From Plasmodiophora brassicae (Eukaryota; Endomyxa: Phytomyxea; Phytomyxea; Plasmodiophorida), in contig CP145414.1 of assembly GCA_036867785.1 (NCBI GenBank), forward strand, positions 1,116,001 through 1,180,000: a stretch of 64,000 nt of DNA, read 5' to 3'. A model generated the notes under the pieces. That model saw nothing but the letters and a program-made list of their open reading frames with translations. It was not told the DNA's origin and did not search any database. Both the position numbers and the translations under genes were made by a program. Positions 1-11,422 of the stretch are shown here, in pieces (the first letter of the stretch is position 1; the number at the start of each line of letters is the position of its first letter).

Positions 1-223
1 ACAACCATGCTGGACGGAAGCAATGCTGCGCGTCGCAACCGTCCACGTCTTCACTCAGCTGGACACCCAAGCCAGTAGACTTGGACAGTTTCCCCCCCAT
101 GAACAGGAAAACATATTCCTGGCCGCCGCTGATTTGCTCAGGCAGCACGGCTATCCCGACGCCTGCCCAGAGACACCGTCGTTGCATGACTTCCTCCAAT
201 CAGTCGATAACGGCGTTTTCTGA
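1..223 (+). CDS. 3' end of a gene running in from the left edge
   Basis: The + strand frame is open from base 2 and stops with TGA at 221-223, giving about 73 residues that end in SVDNGVF. An ATG at 23 is in frame, but the frame is also open upstream, so this is more likely a last exon than a whole gene. The tail reads as a helical, charged segment (ENIFLAAADLLRQHG). No family is recognised. Confidence 0.35.
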   Translation, partial: QPCWTEAMLRVATVHVFTQLDTQASRLGQFPPHEQENIFLAAADLLRQHGYPDACPETPSLHDFLQSVDNGVF

Positions 224-874
224 ATGAACTTTGACGTCTACTGCCTGGTAGCACCAGATGAACTATCATTAGACGCGGGAACGTACATAGTGCCTAGGTT
301 CAGCTAGAGCGTCACTGGTGGCGACGCGCTGACGTCTGCAGCAGCGGCCAGTGATGGCGTTGGAGTTCCAGAAGACATTCGCCGAATTCAGCGGGCGGAC
401 CAATGAGCTGTCCGGGTCGATCGCCGAGGCGCAACCGCTGCAGGCGCCACCGGGACCGGCGTGTCCGGCCTGTTCGCGTGTCGGTTGCCGATTCGTTCCA
501 GATGTCGTTTCTCCCAGGTGGACACCCGAGATGCAGGTGGCGTCGATCACGCGACAGGATTGACGTCAATGCCAGAGAATGATAGGATTTGGCACATTCT
601 TCGGCGGGATAGGTTCATGCCTTCGCTTTACACGTTCGGACTGGTCCTTGGGCAAACGACGAGGTTGTCGCTTTCGTACAGTCTGGGCAACGTTCTATTG
701 ATCTTCACGTAGGCGAGAGGTTTCGCTGGCCAAGGGGCCCCGTCGTCGCCGTCCCGCCCAGATGCAATGGACGCGGCGGTGGTGAGGGGAGGGCGGCTCG
801 CGCTCGCTCTGACAATTAGCGCCCGCTTCGAACACTGGATCAACGGGGTTCGGGGCGTGTATCGGGATAATACG
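224..874. other. unresolved interval, possible small exons
   Basis: No gene can be firmly placed. A + strand frame from ATG 354 encodes a helical start (ALEFQKTFAEFSGRTNELS) with coding-like third positions. A - strand frame around 630-840 also looks protein-like (AYVKINRTLPRLYESDNLV). Either could be an exon of a small gene, but no splice pattern joins them convincingly. Confidence 0.25.
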
Positions 875-3800
875 TTATGACTTCTGGCCGTGTGCCTCTA
901 GTTTGCGTCTATGCAGGGCCTGCATCTCCTTCAGCATGGTCTCGTGCGACGACTTCTGCGTCTTGGACATGGACGGGGCCGCCGACAGCGACCTGGGCAC
1001 GTCGACCGTGTCGACGCTGACGAACCCGCTGATGGCGCCGCCGCCGGACGACGCCGCCTTGACGTGGTGCGCCGGCGCCATGGGCGAATTGGGCGTCGTC
1101 AGCATCACGGTGTGCTTCGACGCGACGACCTTGGCGATCGAGTTGAGCGCGTCGAGGCTCCTGGGCGACGTGTTCATCTTCATGCTGCCGGACAGGATCG
1201 CCGGCGGCTCGTCGACGTCGTCGTCGTGGGCGGCGGACGGCGGGTCGGCAGACGACCCGAGGTCGTCGGACGCGTACCTCAGCTGCCACTCCTTCTGTGC
1301 CGACCGCAACGACTTGACGTCGAAGGACGTGGCGCGATGGGCAATGGCGCTCTCGGTGAACTTGCAGACGACCTGGAACGCCTTCATGTCGGCCATCGGG
1401 TCGGCCGAGTTGCCGACGAAGAAGTTCGGGGAGAACACGATGGCCAGGTTGTGCGCGTTCATCTTCGACTGGTCGCTCGAGCTCGAGTACTTGACGAAGA
1501 CGTCGAGCGTCCACAGGAACAGGGACCGGTACGGCTCCTTGATGCGCTCGATGAGGGCCGCCGTCTGCTCGCTCGTCGTGCACTGCGCCATGTCGTCGAC
1601 GCTGACGCCCTGCAGCAGCTTGTAGGGCATGTCCCGGTACCAGACCTTCAGGTTGTTCGCCACCGAGTTGATGTCGGCGCACGATTCGAACGTCCCGTCG
1701 TTCAGCTGACGTTTTACCGCCTTCGAGTCCACCTCGTCGGGCGCCAGGCGGAAGATGCCGACCGAGTTGGTCGCGTCGTGCCTGTCCAGGTAGTGGTCCA
1801 TCTGCACGAGCACGGCTGGGACGCCGCTCGGGTACCATCGCACTGCACGAAGGTGGCCCCGGCCCTGTTCAGTCGGCGCCCACGACACGGGCGACGCGCT
1901 CGTACCAATGTCCTCCGATTTCAGCAGGTCCATGTCCTCGAGGGCGACACCGAACTGCGACCCGGACGCGCCCTCGGCGTCGTCGCCGGCGTCGTCGATC
2001 GCCGGCGGCACCGTCCCGCTCTTGGACGACAGGGACCCCTAAGCGCGCCGCCCAATCCCGTCAGGTTGGATGCATCGGGCGCGCGCGATCCCATGCCATC
2101 GGGCCACCTGAAGGTGCCGTCGCACAGCAGACATGGGCGTCGATGCTGTGAACAGCTCCGCCGGCAACGCCCTGACGACGTCGTTCAGCGCGTCGTACAG
2201 GTCGGCGTCCTCGGCGATGTCGTCGAACGCGCCGTCGAGCCGGCGGATCGCGGCGAACCGGTTCTGCACGGACGCGGGCACCTGGACGTCGCCGCCGACG
2301 CGGGCGCCGATCCGGTCCCGCAGGCACTTGATCAGGTTCGCCTGTGTGGTCGGTCGTCGTCAGGGCCCGTCCAGCCAGGAGGCGCGCACGACGACGACAG
2401 GCGCCGCCTTACCACCGCCGACAGACGACGTGTGGAGCGGCTCGACCCGGCCAGCTCGCGTACGGTCCTCTCGATGTCCAGCACCCGAAGCGGCAGCTCG
2501 TTGTTGGATTGCAGAGCGGACGCCATCGCGGGTAGACTGTCGCGCGCGCCCCCACCCGGTTCAGCAAATGACCAGGGGCAGGCGCAAACGGCGAGCCGAC
2601 CTGGACGTGGGGATCGCGTTGTCCATGTCGAGGCGCACGAGGCGTTTCGATCGGGCCAGCAGGTTGGCGACGGCGGCGAACCCCTTCTCGGAGACGGCGT
2701 TGGCGCTGATGTCGATCGACTTCAGCGCTGGGTGGGCGACGGCGCCCTCGAGGATCGTCGCGACCGCGTCACCCTGCGTGTGCGATCGTCAGGCACCGGG
2801 GCAACGGCGGGTCCTCCCACCGACAATGGCGTGCTGGGCGTCGCCCACGATCGAGAACGACTCCAGGCCGGGCAGCGACTGGAACATCTTGACGATATCG
2901 TCGCCGACCTGTTTGCTCTTCTTGCTGTGGCTGACCAGCTTCGGCAACCGGACGTTGCCGTCCAACGACAAATGTCGCAGCGAGGTCACCTGCCGCGAAT
3001 CGTGGTCAGCGCCGGCCCCGGCCACGACGACGTGACGGTGCGCCGGGTCACCTGCTCGAGGATCTCGCAGAGCGCCTGGAACTCATCGCAGGTGCTGATG
3101 TGGTTGTACTGCAGGCCCAGGGCGCCGACGTTCTTCAGCGGCCCATGGCGCTTGACGCTGTCGACCAGGACCTTGACGAGCATGCCGGACAGGTCGCAGT
3201 AGGCCAGGCTGAGGACGAACCGGACGCCGGTCGTGTTGTTGGCGATGCCGTCGAACAGGCTCGCCAGGAAGAAGTCGGTGAAGCGGATGCGATCCAGGAT
3301 CACGTGCGATAGCGACGCCGTCTGGCCGATGATGGCCTTCAACGACGACGCCGCCTTGCTCGATATCTTCAGGCCTGCGGGCGCTTCAGAACCTCGCGAG
3401 CGACAAGCGAAACGGTAGGGCAGCGCACCGGCGACGTTGAGCGTCTCCAGCTGCTTCAGGGACAGATCCGGGTTCTCCATGAGGGCGCCGACAATGGGTT
3501 CCAGGTCCAGGTTCGTCATGGCCAGGGACAGGCGCTTCAGCGCCGACGGCTTATGAAGGTACTCGGTGAGCGCTGATGCGCCCGCCTTCGAGATGTTGTC
3601 GTTCTTCGACAAGTCCAACGTGACCAACGCTGTGTGCACCCACCGCCGGTCAGCACGATAGCCCACATTGTTCGCGATGCACGGGCGCCAACCGGGACTC
3701 AAAAGCGGCTGGTTGAACAGGTCCCCTTTGCCAGATAGGCCACAGTTCGACGCGACCAACGTCTGCAGCGGCATCTGGGACGATTGGGCGGCGATCAGCA

Positions 3801-4926
3801 GCGCCTCGAGGCCTGAAACCGGGTCTGTTGTCAGGGCGCCGAACCAATCGGCTTCACTGCCCCGCGCCGACCTTCGTCGCCGAGCGCCTGGTTACGCAGG
3901 ACGAGCTTAGTCAGGAGTTTGGACGTGGCGCCCTTCATGGCGTCGGCAATGATCCGAGGGGCGTTCCTGCTGCTCCAGTTGTTGCCCGCGCACGTCATCC
4001 GGTTGATGCGATTCGCGACGGAGAAGACGACCTGGGCACACGCGCAACCGACTTAGATCGTCATCGTCGTCGCCGGGGCCAGCCCCATACAGATCCAATG
4101 GCGGTGATCGCTTCGTCGGCCAGCGTGACGTTGTCGGGCAGGAGAACGCCAGTGAACATGTCCTGGCAGCAGAGCGAGTCGCACATGGCCTGCAAATCTG
4201 GGGCGTGGCGCCGTCACACAGCGTTCCTGGTCGACGTCTATTGCACCCGCCCTCACCTTGATACGTGATCCGACCGACCGACCCGCCATCCTTGCCGGCC
4301 GTCGCCGCCCGGATGTTCAGCTCGTCGCCCTTGTTGCTGGCCAGCATCTCCAGGAACGATGCGACTGGTTCGAGCCCCTATGGCGCCAAACCCTCCTGTC
4401 AGCGTCAGGCGCCAATGCAGGAAGCAGGCGGGCGTACAGCGCGATCGCACACGGCCAGGTAGAGGTCGGACAGCGCTTTCGCGGTGGTAGGCGGGCCGGG
4501 TTTCGGTGGCGGCACGACGCCGGTTCGCAAGGCGGGACCTCGGACGCTGTGGAACGCGCGAACGCATTCGTACAGGGCGGAGGTCAGCCTCTCAACGACC
4601 GCAGCGGATTCGAGCTTGATAGACAAGACGATGACCTCCTTGGCGGATCGCAGCCCAAGGCGGACGCACGTCGGGTCGCTCGTGCACTCCAGCGAATCCA
4701 TGTCCAGGATGGAGTACGAGTGCTTGATGGCGGGGCGGTTCAGCAGGCCGCTCTTGCGGCGCATGATCATCACGCGAAGGTTCGTGCAGAATAGGAACGA
4801 GTCCTTGGCGGGCGCGCCTAGGCCCATGGAAATGGAGGCGGGCTCCAGGAAGATCTGGACCTGCCGGGTCGCCTGCAGGTTGTCGGCGATGTGCTTAGCG
4901 GCCGCTTTGGCCTCATCCGCCGACAT
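875..4926 (-). CDS. CARMIL-GAP: PH-LRR actin regulator fused to a RhoGAP domain
   Basis: Multi-exon gene from ATG 4926-4924 to TAA 877-875. Exon 1 encodes a CARMIL-type PH domain (FLFCTNLRVMIMRRKSGLL). Exons at about 4.35-2.5 kb encode CARMIL/LRRC16-type leucine-rich repeats (VTLDLSKNDNISKAGASAL, FVLSLAYCDLSGMLVKVL). Next comes a helical linker (SVQNRFAAIRRLDGAFDDI), matching the dimerisation region. From about 1850 down is a RhoGAP domain with the arginine-finger context GIFRLAP and the KMNAHNLAIVFSPNFF motif. CARMIL proteins regulate capping protein and Arp2/3-myosin I; a GAP-bearing version (CARMIL-GAP) is known in Dictyostelium and acts on Rac. The N-to-C order PH, LRR, linker, RhoGAP on one strand with no in-between promoter-sized gap supports one gene. 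A weaker alternative is two adjacent genes split near 2030. The exact exon set is partly inferred. Confidence 0.8.
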
Positions 4927-5178
4927 CCGTTGGGTGCAGCGGCGCCCACGACCAGCGTCGAGATACCGATCACCTCGATAATATCTGCCAGACCGCAGGC
5001 GTATCCTTGCGGAAGATATCATCGTACGACGGCCAATGTGGGGCTCGCCGACGGGAGCGTTGCAAGCAGCGCAACGACGGTATAATCGGCCGACCGCCTC
5101 GTCGCCCATGTGACCCACTGCCACGCTGCACGATCTCGAACAATCGGGATGACAACCGGGGTAGGAAGGGGATCCTGT

Positions 5179-5556
5179 TTATTCCTTCCATCTCGCGCCG
5201 CACTCGGTGCACTTGTAAAACGTCGTCATCGGTTCGTCGGCACTCCTCGTCTGCAGCTGGAAGTAGAACGCGCGCTTGTTCTGGCACTCTGGACAGACGG
5301 CTGCACAAACAAACGACGATCAGTACGTCATCGTGGTGGCGTCGGCGGCGGACGTCCTCATTGTACCATCGGTCTGCGGGACATTATCGGTCATGTCGCC
5401 GAGCACGTCGTCGATCTTCTTCCTCTCCAGATGCACAGTCGTGACGATGGGGACTCGGATGGCGTACACATACGGGCAGGTCTCGCAGAACAGTCGCAGG
5501 CCGGTATCGGCGTGTTCGACCAGCAGCATGTTGGCGCATGTCGGGCAGAATCGCAT
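5179..5556 (-). CDS. POLR3K: RNA polymerase III subunit RPC11/RPC10 (POLR3K)
   Basis: Two exons (5556-5367 and 5300-5179) flank a 66-nt GT-AG intron, giving a protein of about 103 residues, the usual family length. The N-terminal zinc ribbon is [11 protein letters not shown]...CETCPY, followed by [12 protein letters not shown]. The C-terminal TFIIS-like ribbon is [20 protein letters not shown] followed by [18 protein letters not shown]. The QTRSADEP hairpin carries the acidic pair that stimulates RNA cleavage by Pol III during termination and reinitiation. ATG is at 5556-5554 and TAA at 5181-5179. The gene is divergent from the glutathione peroxidase gene, with 186 bp between start codons. 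Confidence 0.95.
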
Positions 5557-5742
5557 CCGAACCGCACCGCACAGACGGAGCTATACCTAAACGGTCACGT
5601 ACCCAGTCGTAGCGTGACTTGCAGCAGCCGGAGCTGCACTCGCCTGGCCTGGCTTGGATGCCAGTCGGAGCTGCAGCCACGGGCTACAGCGAACTCAGTC
5701 ACGCACCACGGACTGCGTGCTCCAGACTTCCAGTCGACGGCT

Positions 5743-6359
5743 ATGGGCATGGGCGACGGGTTCCATGGGCTGACGGCGCTTGACGCCAGCCGGAATGTCT
5801 TCTCGTTCGCGTCGCTGATTGGCAAAGTCGTCCTGATTGTCAATGTTGCGTCACGCTGCGGGTTTACACCGCAGTACGAGGGGCTGGAGGCGCTGTACCG
5901 CAAGTACAAGGACCGCGGCCTGGTTGTCATTGGATTCCCGTGTAACCAGTACGGGAGCGCGATCCCGTTGCCGACAAGCGGCACCGTTAAGTGCATCGTA
6001 GGTTTGGGTCTCAGGAGCCTGGCACCGAAGACGAGATTAAGAGTTTCTGCACGCTGAATTACGGCGTCTCGTTTCCCATCATGGCGAAGATCGACGTGAA
6101 CGGGGCCGATGAGCACCCCGTCTACTCGTGGCTCAAGAATCAGAAGGCCGGCATCCTGGGCATCAAAATGATCAAATGGAACTTCGAGGTAGGCTGGAAT
6201 GTCAGGCAACATTCTAGCCGTCCTGACGCGCTATGCCTGTAGAAATTCCTTGTCGACCGCAAGGGACAGGTTGTCAATCGTTGGGCGTCGACGACGACGC
6301 CAGCGTCGATCGAGGCTGAAATCGAAAAGGCGCTTAATGCCGACGAGCGTGACCTGTAG
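5743..6359 (+). CDS. glutathione peroxidase, cysteine type
   Basis: Three exons, joined across introns 5949-6001 (53 nt) and 6189-6242 (54 nt), encode about 170 residues. The active-site stretch [12 protein letters not shown] carries Cys where animal GPX1 has selenocysteine. The catalytic Gln/Asn context [13 protein letters not shown] is rebuilt exactly across intron 1, and [18 protein letters not shown] across intron 2. The spliced protein ends in [10 protein letters not shown]. Such Cys-type enzymes of protists and plants usually reduce lipid or hydrogen peroxides using thioredoxin. No clear targeting peptide is seen. ATG 5749 is a second possible start; either gives a cytosolic-looking N terminus. 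Confidence 0.95.
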
Positions 6360-6389
6360 TCGTATCCCAGTCAGTAAACTTGGTCGTGT

Positions 6390-7324
6390 TTATCGCCCGG
6401 TTTTCGATCGCAATTCTTTCCGCTTCCGGTGCAAGATCATGACGCGTTTCTCCCACTTGTTGGCGACCATCTTGTACAACGCCAGAGCAGCTCGCGCGTC
6501 TTCCACTGAATCGTGGGTGTTTTCCTGGATTGTCACGCCCAGATGTTCAGCACACAGCTTGCGTAACGCTTTCGGGCCCTTCGGGCAGATCAGTCTGCGT
6601 ACACACGTCGTTACGATCCCGGTTCCTGGAACGCATGTGCCACGCTGGCTTACTTGTTGGTCGTATCGCGAATCATGTGACGAGGATGCGTCAGCATGAG
6701 CGCGCGCAGATCCGAACGCACCGAATGCCCGACGATGGTACGGTCCTTAATCAGATCGGAGACCACCTTCTGCACCGACTGGAACGATGGCGCTGACAGC
6801 AATGCGCCGCGTTCAATGCCACTGAATTTAGTCCGATGATCTGTGCAGCGGGGTTAGAAGCTGGGCGCCACACGAGACACGACGTTGATACGTTACCAGT
6901 AATCGCCTCCTGCGGTTTGACGTATGTATCAAGGATAACGTCGCCGTTGAAGTTGACAATTGAAACGCGTGCCAACGCATCGCGTTTTGTAGACGGCCCA
7001 ACGCCCACCATCTCACAATCTATCGCCACGATCGACGTCAGCGGGACGTCCCTGTTGACGCGTTTTCAGAAACCAATCCACCGGAATTCGCAACCGGCCG
7101 TAAGCGAACCTTGGCGTCGCGTCAATAGGTTCCGACGACGCTTTAACAACACCCGCTGCACTGGCAGCGTCGACGACACTGGGTGGTGTTGCGACAGGAT
7201 CGGAGGATTGCCTGACTCGAGCAGACGCGGTGGCGTTCGCGACCCTGGCTGTGCGCTTCTGTCCCGCCTTTTGGATGGTTTTCCTGACAGCGGCCCAGTT
7301 GGCTCCCAGCTGCACTCCTGTCAT
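6390..7324 (-). CDS. REXO4: REXO4-like 3'-5' RNA exonuclease
   Basis: ATG 7324-7322 to TAA 6392-6390 in several exons. A basic, low-complexity N terminus (about 80 residues) leads into the DEDDh exonuclease core: [13 protein letters not shown] (catalytic D and E), then [18 protein letters not shown] and [11 protein letters not shown], and near the end the HDSVEDAR motif with the general-base His and last Asp. The C terminus is rich in Lys and Arg. A 43-nt intron splits FAYGR from [14 protein letters not shown] and keeps frame. REXO4/REX4-type enzymes act in nucleolar pre-rRNA processing. All catalytic residues I can place are present. Confidence 0.9.
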
Positions 7325-7440
7325 GGCGAAACCTGGTTAGCCACGGCCCACGCTCTTCTGCTCCGCGGACTGCGCGACCGCTTCCCGCAACTTCCATGGA
7401 CAGCACTGCCTCCGCAAAACTCGGATGGGCTGGAGCACTA

Positions 7441-7817
7441 AGCGGCTAGGTAGCCGAAGTGAGCTCCGAGCGTCGCCTCGTAGTCCGGTACCGTGCAGGC
7501 GAACCGCCCAACGCGGAACGACATCAGAACAATAGACGACCACGAAGAACGGACGAGTCGGCTGCCCCTCGTTAACGGTGTCGCTGCACGTGAACGAGGT
7601 ACCGGGACCCCATGGTGCTGCTCCACGAGACCGGCCGCGTAAGCTGGCGGATGAGAACTCGTGCTGCGCCGCACTTCTGCCACGATCGCCTGCTTGCTGC
7701 TCGCGGGCGACCGCTAAGCCCATGCTTGTGAGAGGCGACGAGGTCGCTTGCCACCTTCAGCTTGAGTTCCTTCAACTCGCCTTTCTTAACGGTTCGCGCT
7801 TGTAACGACCCGAACAC
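7441..7817 (-). CDS. possible small gene beside the transposon; unresolved
   Basis: A - strand frame near 7817-7720 encodes a charged helix (ARTVKKGELKELKLKVASDL), and a second - strand frame ends in VGRFACTVPDYEATLGAHFG at a stop at 7441. They look like first and last exons of one short protein, but I could not place the splice sites. The 5' side lies within about 15 bp of the transposon's left target duplication, so the insertion may have removed the promoter or first exon. No family is recognised. Confidence 0.3.
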
Positions 7818-7830
7818 GGCTCAACTAAAC

Positions 7831-7834
7831 TTAC
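7831..7834 (+). repeat. left target-site duplication TTAC
   Basis: TTAC directly abuts the left terminal repeat and is repeated in the same orientation at 11666-11669. Confidence 0.8.
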
Positions 7835-7847
7835 CCCTGGCTTTTTT
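7835..7847 (+). repeat. left terminal inverted repeat
   Basis: CCCTGGCTTTTTT is a perfect 13-bp match to the reverse complement of 11653-11665. The left end has two extra T residues before the first TTATCCC heptamer. Confidence 0.9.
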
Positions 7848-7933
7848 TTATCCCTTAAAATGGGATAATCACTAAAAATAGGTGCCGCGGGCGCCGTGAG
7901 TTTTATCCCATTGCCAAAACCGAAGTGGGATAA
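7848..7933. repeat. left subterminal TTATCCC/GGGATAA array
   Basis: Four copies of one heptamer in alternating orientation: TTATCCC at 7848-7854, GGGATAA at 7862-7868, TTATCCC at 7903-7909 and GGGATAA at 7927-7933. The same heptamer occurs three times at the right end, so these are probable binding sites for the transposase's C-terminal cysteine-rich domain. Confidence 0.75.
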
Positions 7934-8099
7934 AATGTAGTCCCCATCTGAGGCAACTATGACAGCGACATGGAGTTCCTGAGAACATTCCAGAAGTTGT
8001 GGAGGTTGCTGTAAGGGCCTGAAATAGCGCCCATCCACTGCTGTCAGTCAGGGAGGTCAGGGTGCAGTTGTGGCCATTGCTCGCGCGAGGTGTTTGCAA

Positions 8100-11000
8100 A
8101 TGTCGGATGCTGGCAGCGACGCTGACAGCGAATTTGATCTGGACAACTTCCTTGCTGCTGTCGACGGGTCTATAAGCGTCGATTTCGATGCTTGTCCAAA
8201 CGGATGGGCTCCCGTCAACACATCCGAACTGGCATGCACACTGGGCATTGACGACGTGGATAGCTTCCTGTTACTACATGCCCGCAAAGAGCAGGAGAAG
8301 GTCATGCAAAGGATTCTTCAGCGACTCCCTGGTAGGATTCGTTCGCCCAAAAACGTGCCCGCCTTCCAGCACATTCAGATATGGCTCTCTTCCCAAGTTC
8401 TCTCTCCGATGCTGGCGTTCATTAATCGTTTCATCGATGGCCTGAAGGTCACCGGTCCCGAACTTCTGGCGTTCGTTGCCATGGAACTGGATCTGGCATT
8501 CTATCAATGCTCACCATCGAGGTACTTCTCCAGCGCCAAGTTCGTCAAGCGAGCGGGCTGTCCCAGCCACGAGCGCTATATCGCCATCTTGAAAGCGCTT
8601 GGGGGCCGCCATAAGCAACGTGACGTGGACGAGTGGGAAGCTCCGCTGACTCATGATCCGGATGTCGCTCACGTCCTGGATATCGTCAGGCGTTTGTGTG
8701 CTTCTATCGGATTTGTACCGGATTGGTCCATCATCAGTGCTGACGACGATCATCTCCGATTATCGTCGCATGCTCAGGTTGATGCGGCCGGGTTACAGTA
8801 TCAGAAGAATCCGGTCAAAGGGTATGTTGTCCTCACAAGAGATTCGATCCGACCCTAACCTTGACCATGCACAGGGCTGGCGTCGTGCACCACAGCATGG
8901 TATCCGTCACATCGGGCCTCTATCTTGGCGGACACGTGGCTGCCAGGAATGAAACGGTGTCGGATTGCATGGAAGTATTATCGCGATCACTTTCGGGGGC
9001 ATCTGTGGCGTCCAATGCGGTCATCCCGAATATCATCGCCCGTGATCGTGGATACAATGGCGATGAGACCAGGCGCACCGCTCTGGCGCAAGGGTCGGAT
9101 GTTGTTGGAACGACAAAGAGGTCTAGGTCGCTGCCTTTTACGTTCGGCCAGGTCCCTGGCAAATCGCAAACTTCTATCTCTGAGAGTGGCAGCCGTTGTG
9201 CCTATTGGGCAGTACGACGTTATGACAACGGGAGGCAAGTGTACTTACTGGCATACCGCACCGGGATCGGGCGCGTTGTCATGTGCGAGACCACGCTTCC
9301 TCGAGCGGCTCCGGGTACCTGGACTTTTGTGTCCTGCAATCGCTGTGATCGGCCTCTTGCTCCATCACCACACCCACTGCTTTCTATGTTCGAGGCCGAG
9401 CTCATCCTGCAACTCACGATCTCCCAGCGTACTCCCGATTGGTTCCTACTCAGGCACTTTCGCATAACTGGCACCGGTTCTGCAGCTTCGTATTGTTTCA
9501 TCGCGAAACTGGCCCGAAATGATCCTGACTTCGAAATCGACCCCGAAACGAAGAGGGTACTTGATCTACTTGCGATCCAGTACGGGCGTCCAGAGGCTGA
9601 CCGCGGAGAAGGACGAGCAGATCGAACCTTTACTGAAGAAGACCTCAGGGCGATGACGAACGACACCCTTAAAGATCATTGCCGAGCGAAAGGTTTACGT
9701 CTTGGAGGCAAGAAGGAGGACCTGGTTAAACGTCTGATGGAACATGGTACTGGTGGAAGTGGTTGCGGCCAGTTTCGTCGAATCGAGGCTGCTCTAATGT
9801 CGACATGGTTCATGGCGCCGTTGAAGAAAGACCACCTGAAGATCGGTTCCCTGAACGAAACCAACGTTGAGCATGGGATTCGCCAGTTTGTGGAAAGACA
9901 TGGCAGTGGTCTGAAGGTTGTATGCCACAAGCAGTACGGTCTTCTGTGCCATCGTCGGCAACATGAAGCAGCGTTCTCGCCAGACCTGGTGGCTGTCCTG
10001 CACTGTCCCCAAAGAGGAGCCTTTCTTTCTGGAATGGAATTTAAGACGCGCACGTCTAGAGACACCCTGCAAACCGACGAAGCACTATCCCGAGTTGTTG
10101 GCGCCTTCTGTCGCGTCAATGTGTCTACTGACGCTGCCTTGTTCCGAACCGCCGTTCCCAATCGATCTTATCGGGGTCAGCTTATCCACGATATGTCGTG
10201 TGGTGGCCTGGACGACTGGCTGTTCTGCATTTCATCGACGACCAGAATCATTAGGGTCGTGCACGTGCAGATTAACGTGGAAGATCGCGCGTGCTACTTG
10301 TCAAGTCTGTCGTTCATACGCGAACGATACCTGATGTGGATATACGGCGACGAACCAGTTCCAAAGTTCGATGAAGACGAATTCGGACACGCGATCGATG
10401 ACGTGACTGTACGTCAGACGTTGCAACTGTGGCGTACAGTAACTGCTGTGGTGATGGAAAGAGGCCAACCGCTGCCGAAAGGCAAGCATATCCTGCCGTC
10501 ACTGGTTGCCCTGTGGAACCGGATCAAGGGCGGCGTTGACGTGTACAGCAGATACCTCAAGAATCTACACTCCCGACACTCGTCGCTGAACCCCGTTCAA
10601 GCGATCTGGCTCAGGATCGTAATGACTCTCGTTTACAATGCTTACCAGTCGCACACCATGTGTCAGGTAATTCGACATCCAACGCAATTGCAACCCTTGA
10701 CTGACAACACTTACAAGGTTAACGACTTCCTAACGAATGAACAAGCATGCCAAACGTTCCACGCGTACCGGCGTGCCCGAAAGGATCAAGTGAGCTTCGG
10801 CGAGTTCGTGGAGGCTATCTCTGACGAAATCCCGAAGTTGTCAGTCGACGTCCTTCACGTCGGTGTACCAGTTGCAGAAGATGGGGAGAGCGTCGGCGAT
10901 GACGACAGGCATGGCGATATCACTTTCGCGTACAACAAGCGGGAGAAGTTTTACCAAGTCCCTTCGCTGGTCGCAAAGCGAATGAACAAGCGACTGAAGC

Positions 11001-11377
11001 ACCAGCAATCCAGTCTACACGGTAAACGTCTTACCTGCCTCGTGTGCTGCAGCCGGGTGCACGATGGTACGACGCCACATCTCGGGCGCCTGGGATTCAA
11101 GACGTCATGGGCCTGCTCTGTCTGTGACGTTCCGCTTTGCAGGAAGAAGCGCTATAATGGCAGCTCGTGTTTCGAATTGTTTCACACTCGGCTGGAAGCG
11201 TATCCGTGCTGCGACTCTGCTGAGGTCCCATCCGTTCAGGGCCACTCGAATCGAGCTCCCCCGCCCACGCGTCGTAGAGAGGATCCCCAGCAGCCGAATC
11301 ACCGATCACGTACGCGGTCGATGTCGGCTGATAGTGTTCGTCGCTCGCGTCGCAGCTTAAGCCAACCTGGGACGTGA
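8100..11377 (+). CDS. piggyBac-like transposase with inserted YqaJ-type nuclease and SAP domains
   Basis: Two exons (8100-8821 and 8875-11377) around a 53-nt GTATGT...CAG intron encode about 1074 residues. An acidic N terminus (SDAGSDADSEFD) leads to piggyBac DDE motifs: ISADDDHLRL (about 213-222), QYQKNPVKGAGVVHHS across the splice, IIARDRGYNGDE (D about 298) and GTTKRSRSLPFTFG. The third-Asp motif WNRIKGGVDVYSRYL lies near 796, about 500 residues after the second instead of roughly 100. Between them are QRTPDWFLLRHFRITGTG (about 425-442), a SAP helix pair DTLKDHCRAKGLRLGGKKEDL (shown here in family terms: L-x-x-x-C-x-x-x-G-L, about 503-525), NVEHGI (E about 573), and SPDLV...GMEFKTRT (D about 611, E629, K631). 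These match a YqaJ/lambda-exonuclease PD-(D/E)XK fold. The C terminus has a CxxC...CxxC...CF-x-x-x-H ribbon (about 963-1010), as in piggyBac. ATG 8070 is an alternative start. Confidence 0.85.
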
Positions 11378-11422
11378 GCACCATAAATTCGTTTGAATTA
11401 AACGATTCAGTGGTTCCCGTTT

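Noticed and set aside
911-3202. A 763-codon open frame on the + strand
   Set aside because: It is antisense to CARMIL-GAP, made mostly of Arg, Val, Gly and His from GC-rich codons, and has no recognisable domain.
8861-11377. The second transposase exon as a separate gene
   Set aside because: There is no ATG at its start; removing the 53-nt intron joins it in frame to the first exon and restores a family motif.
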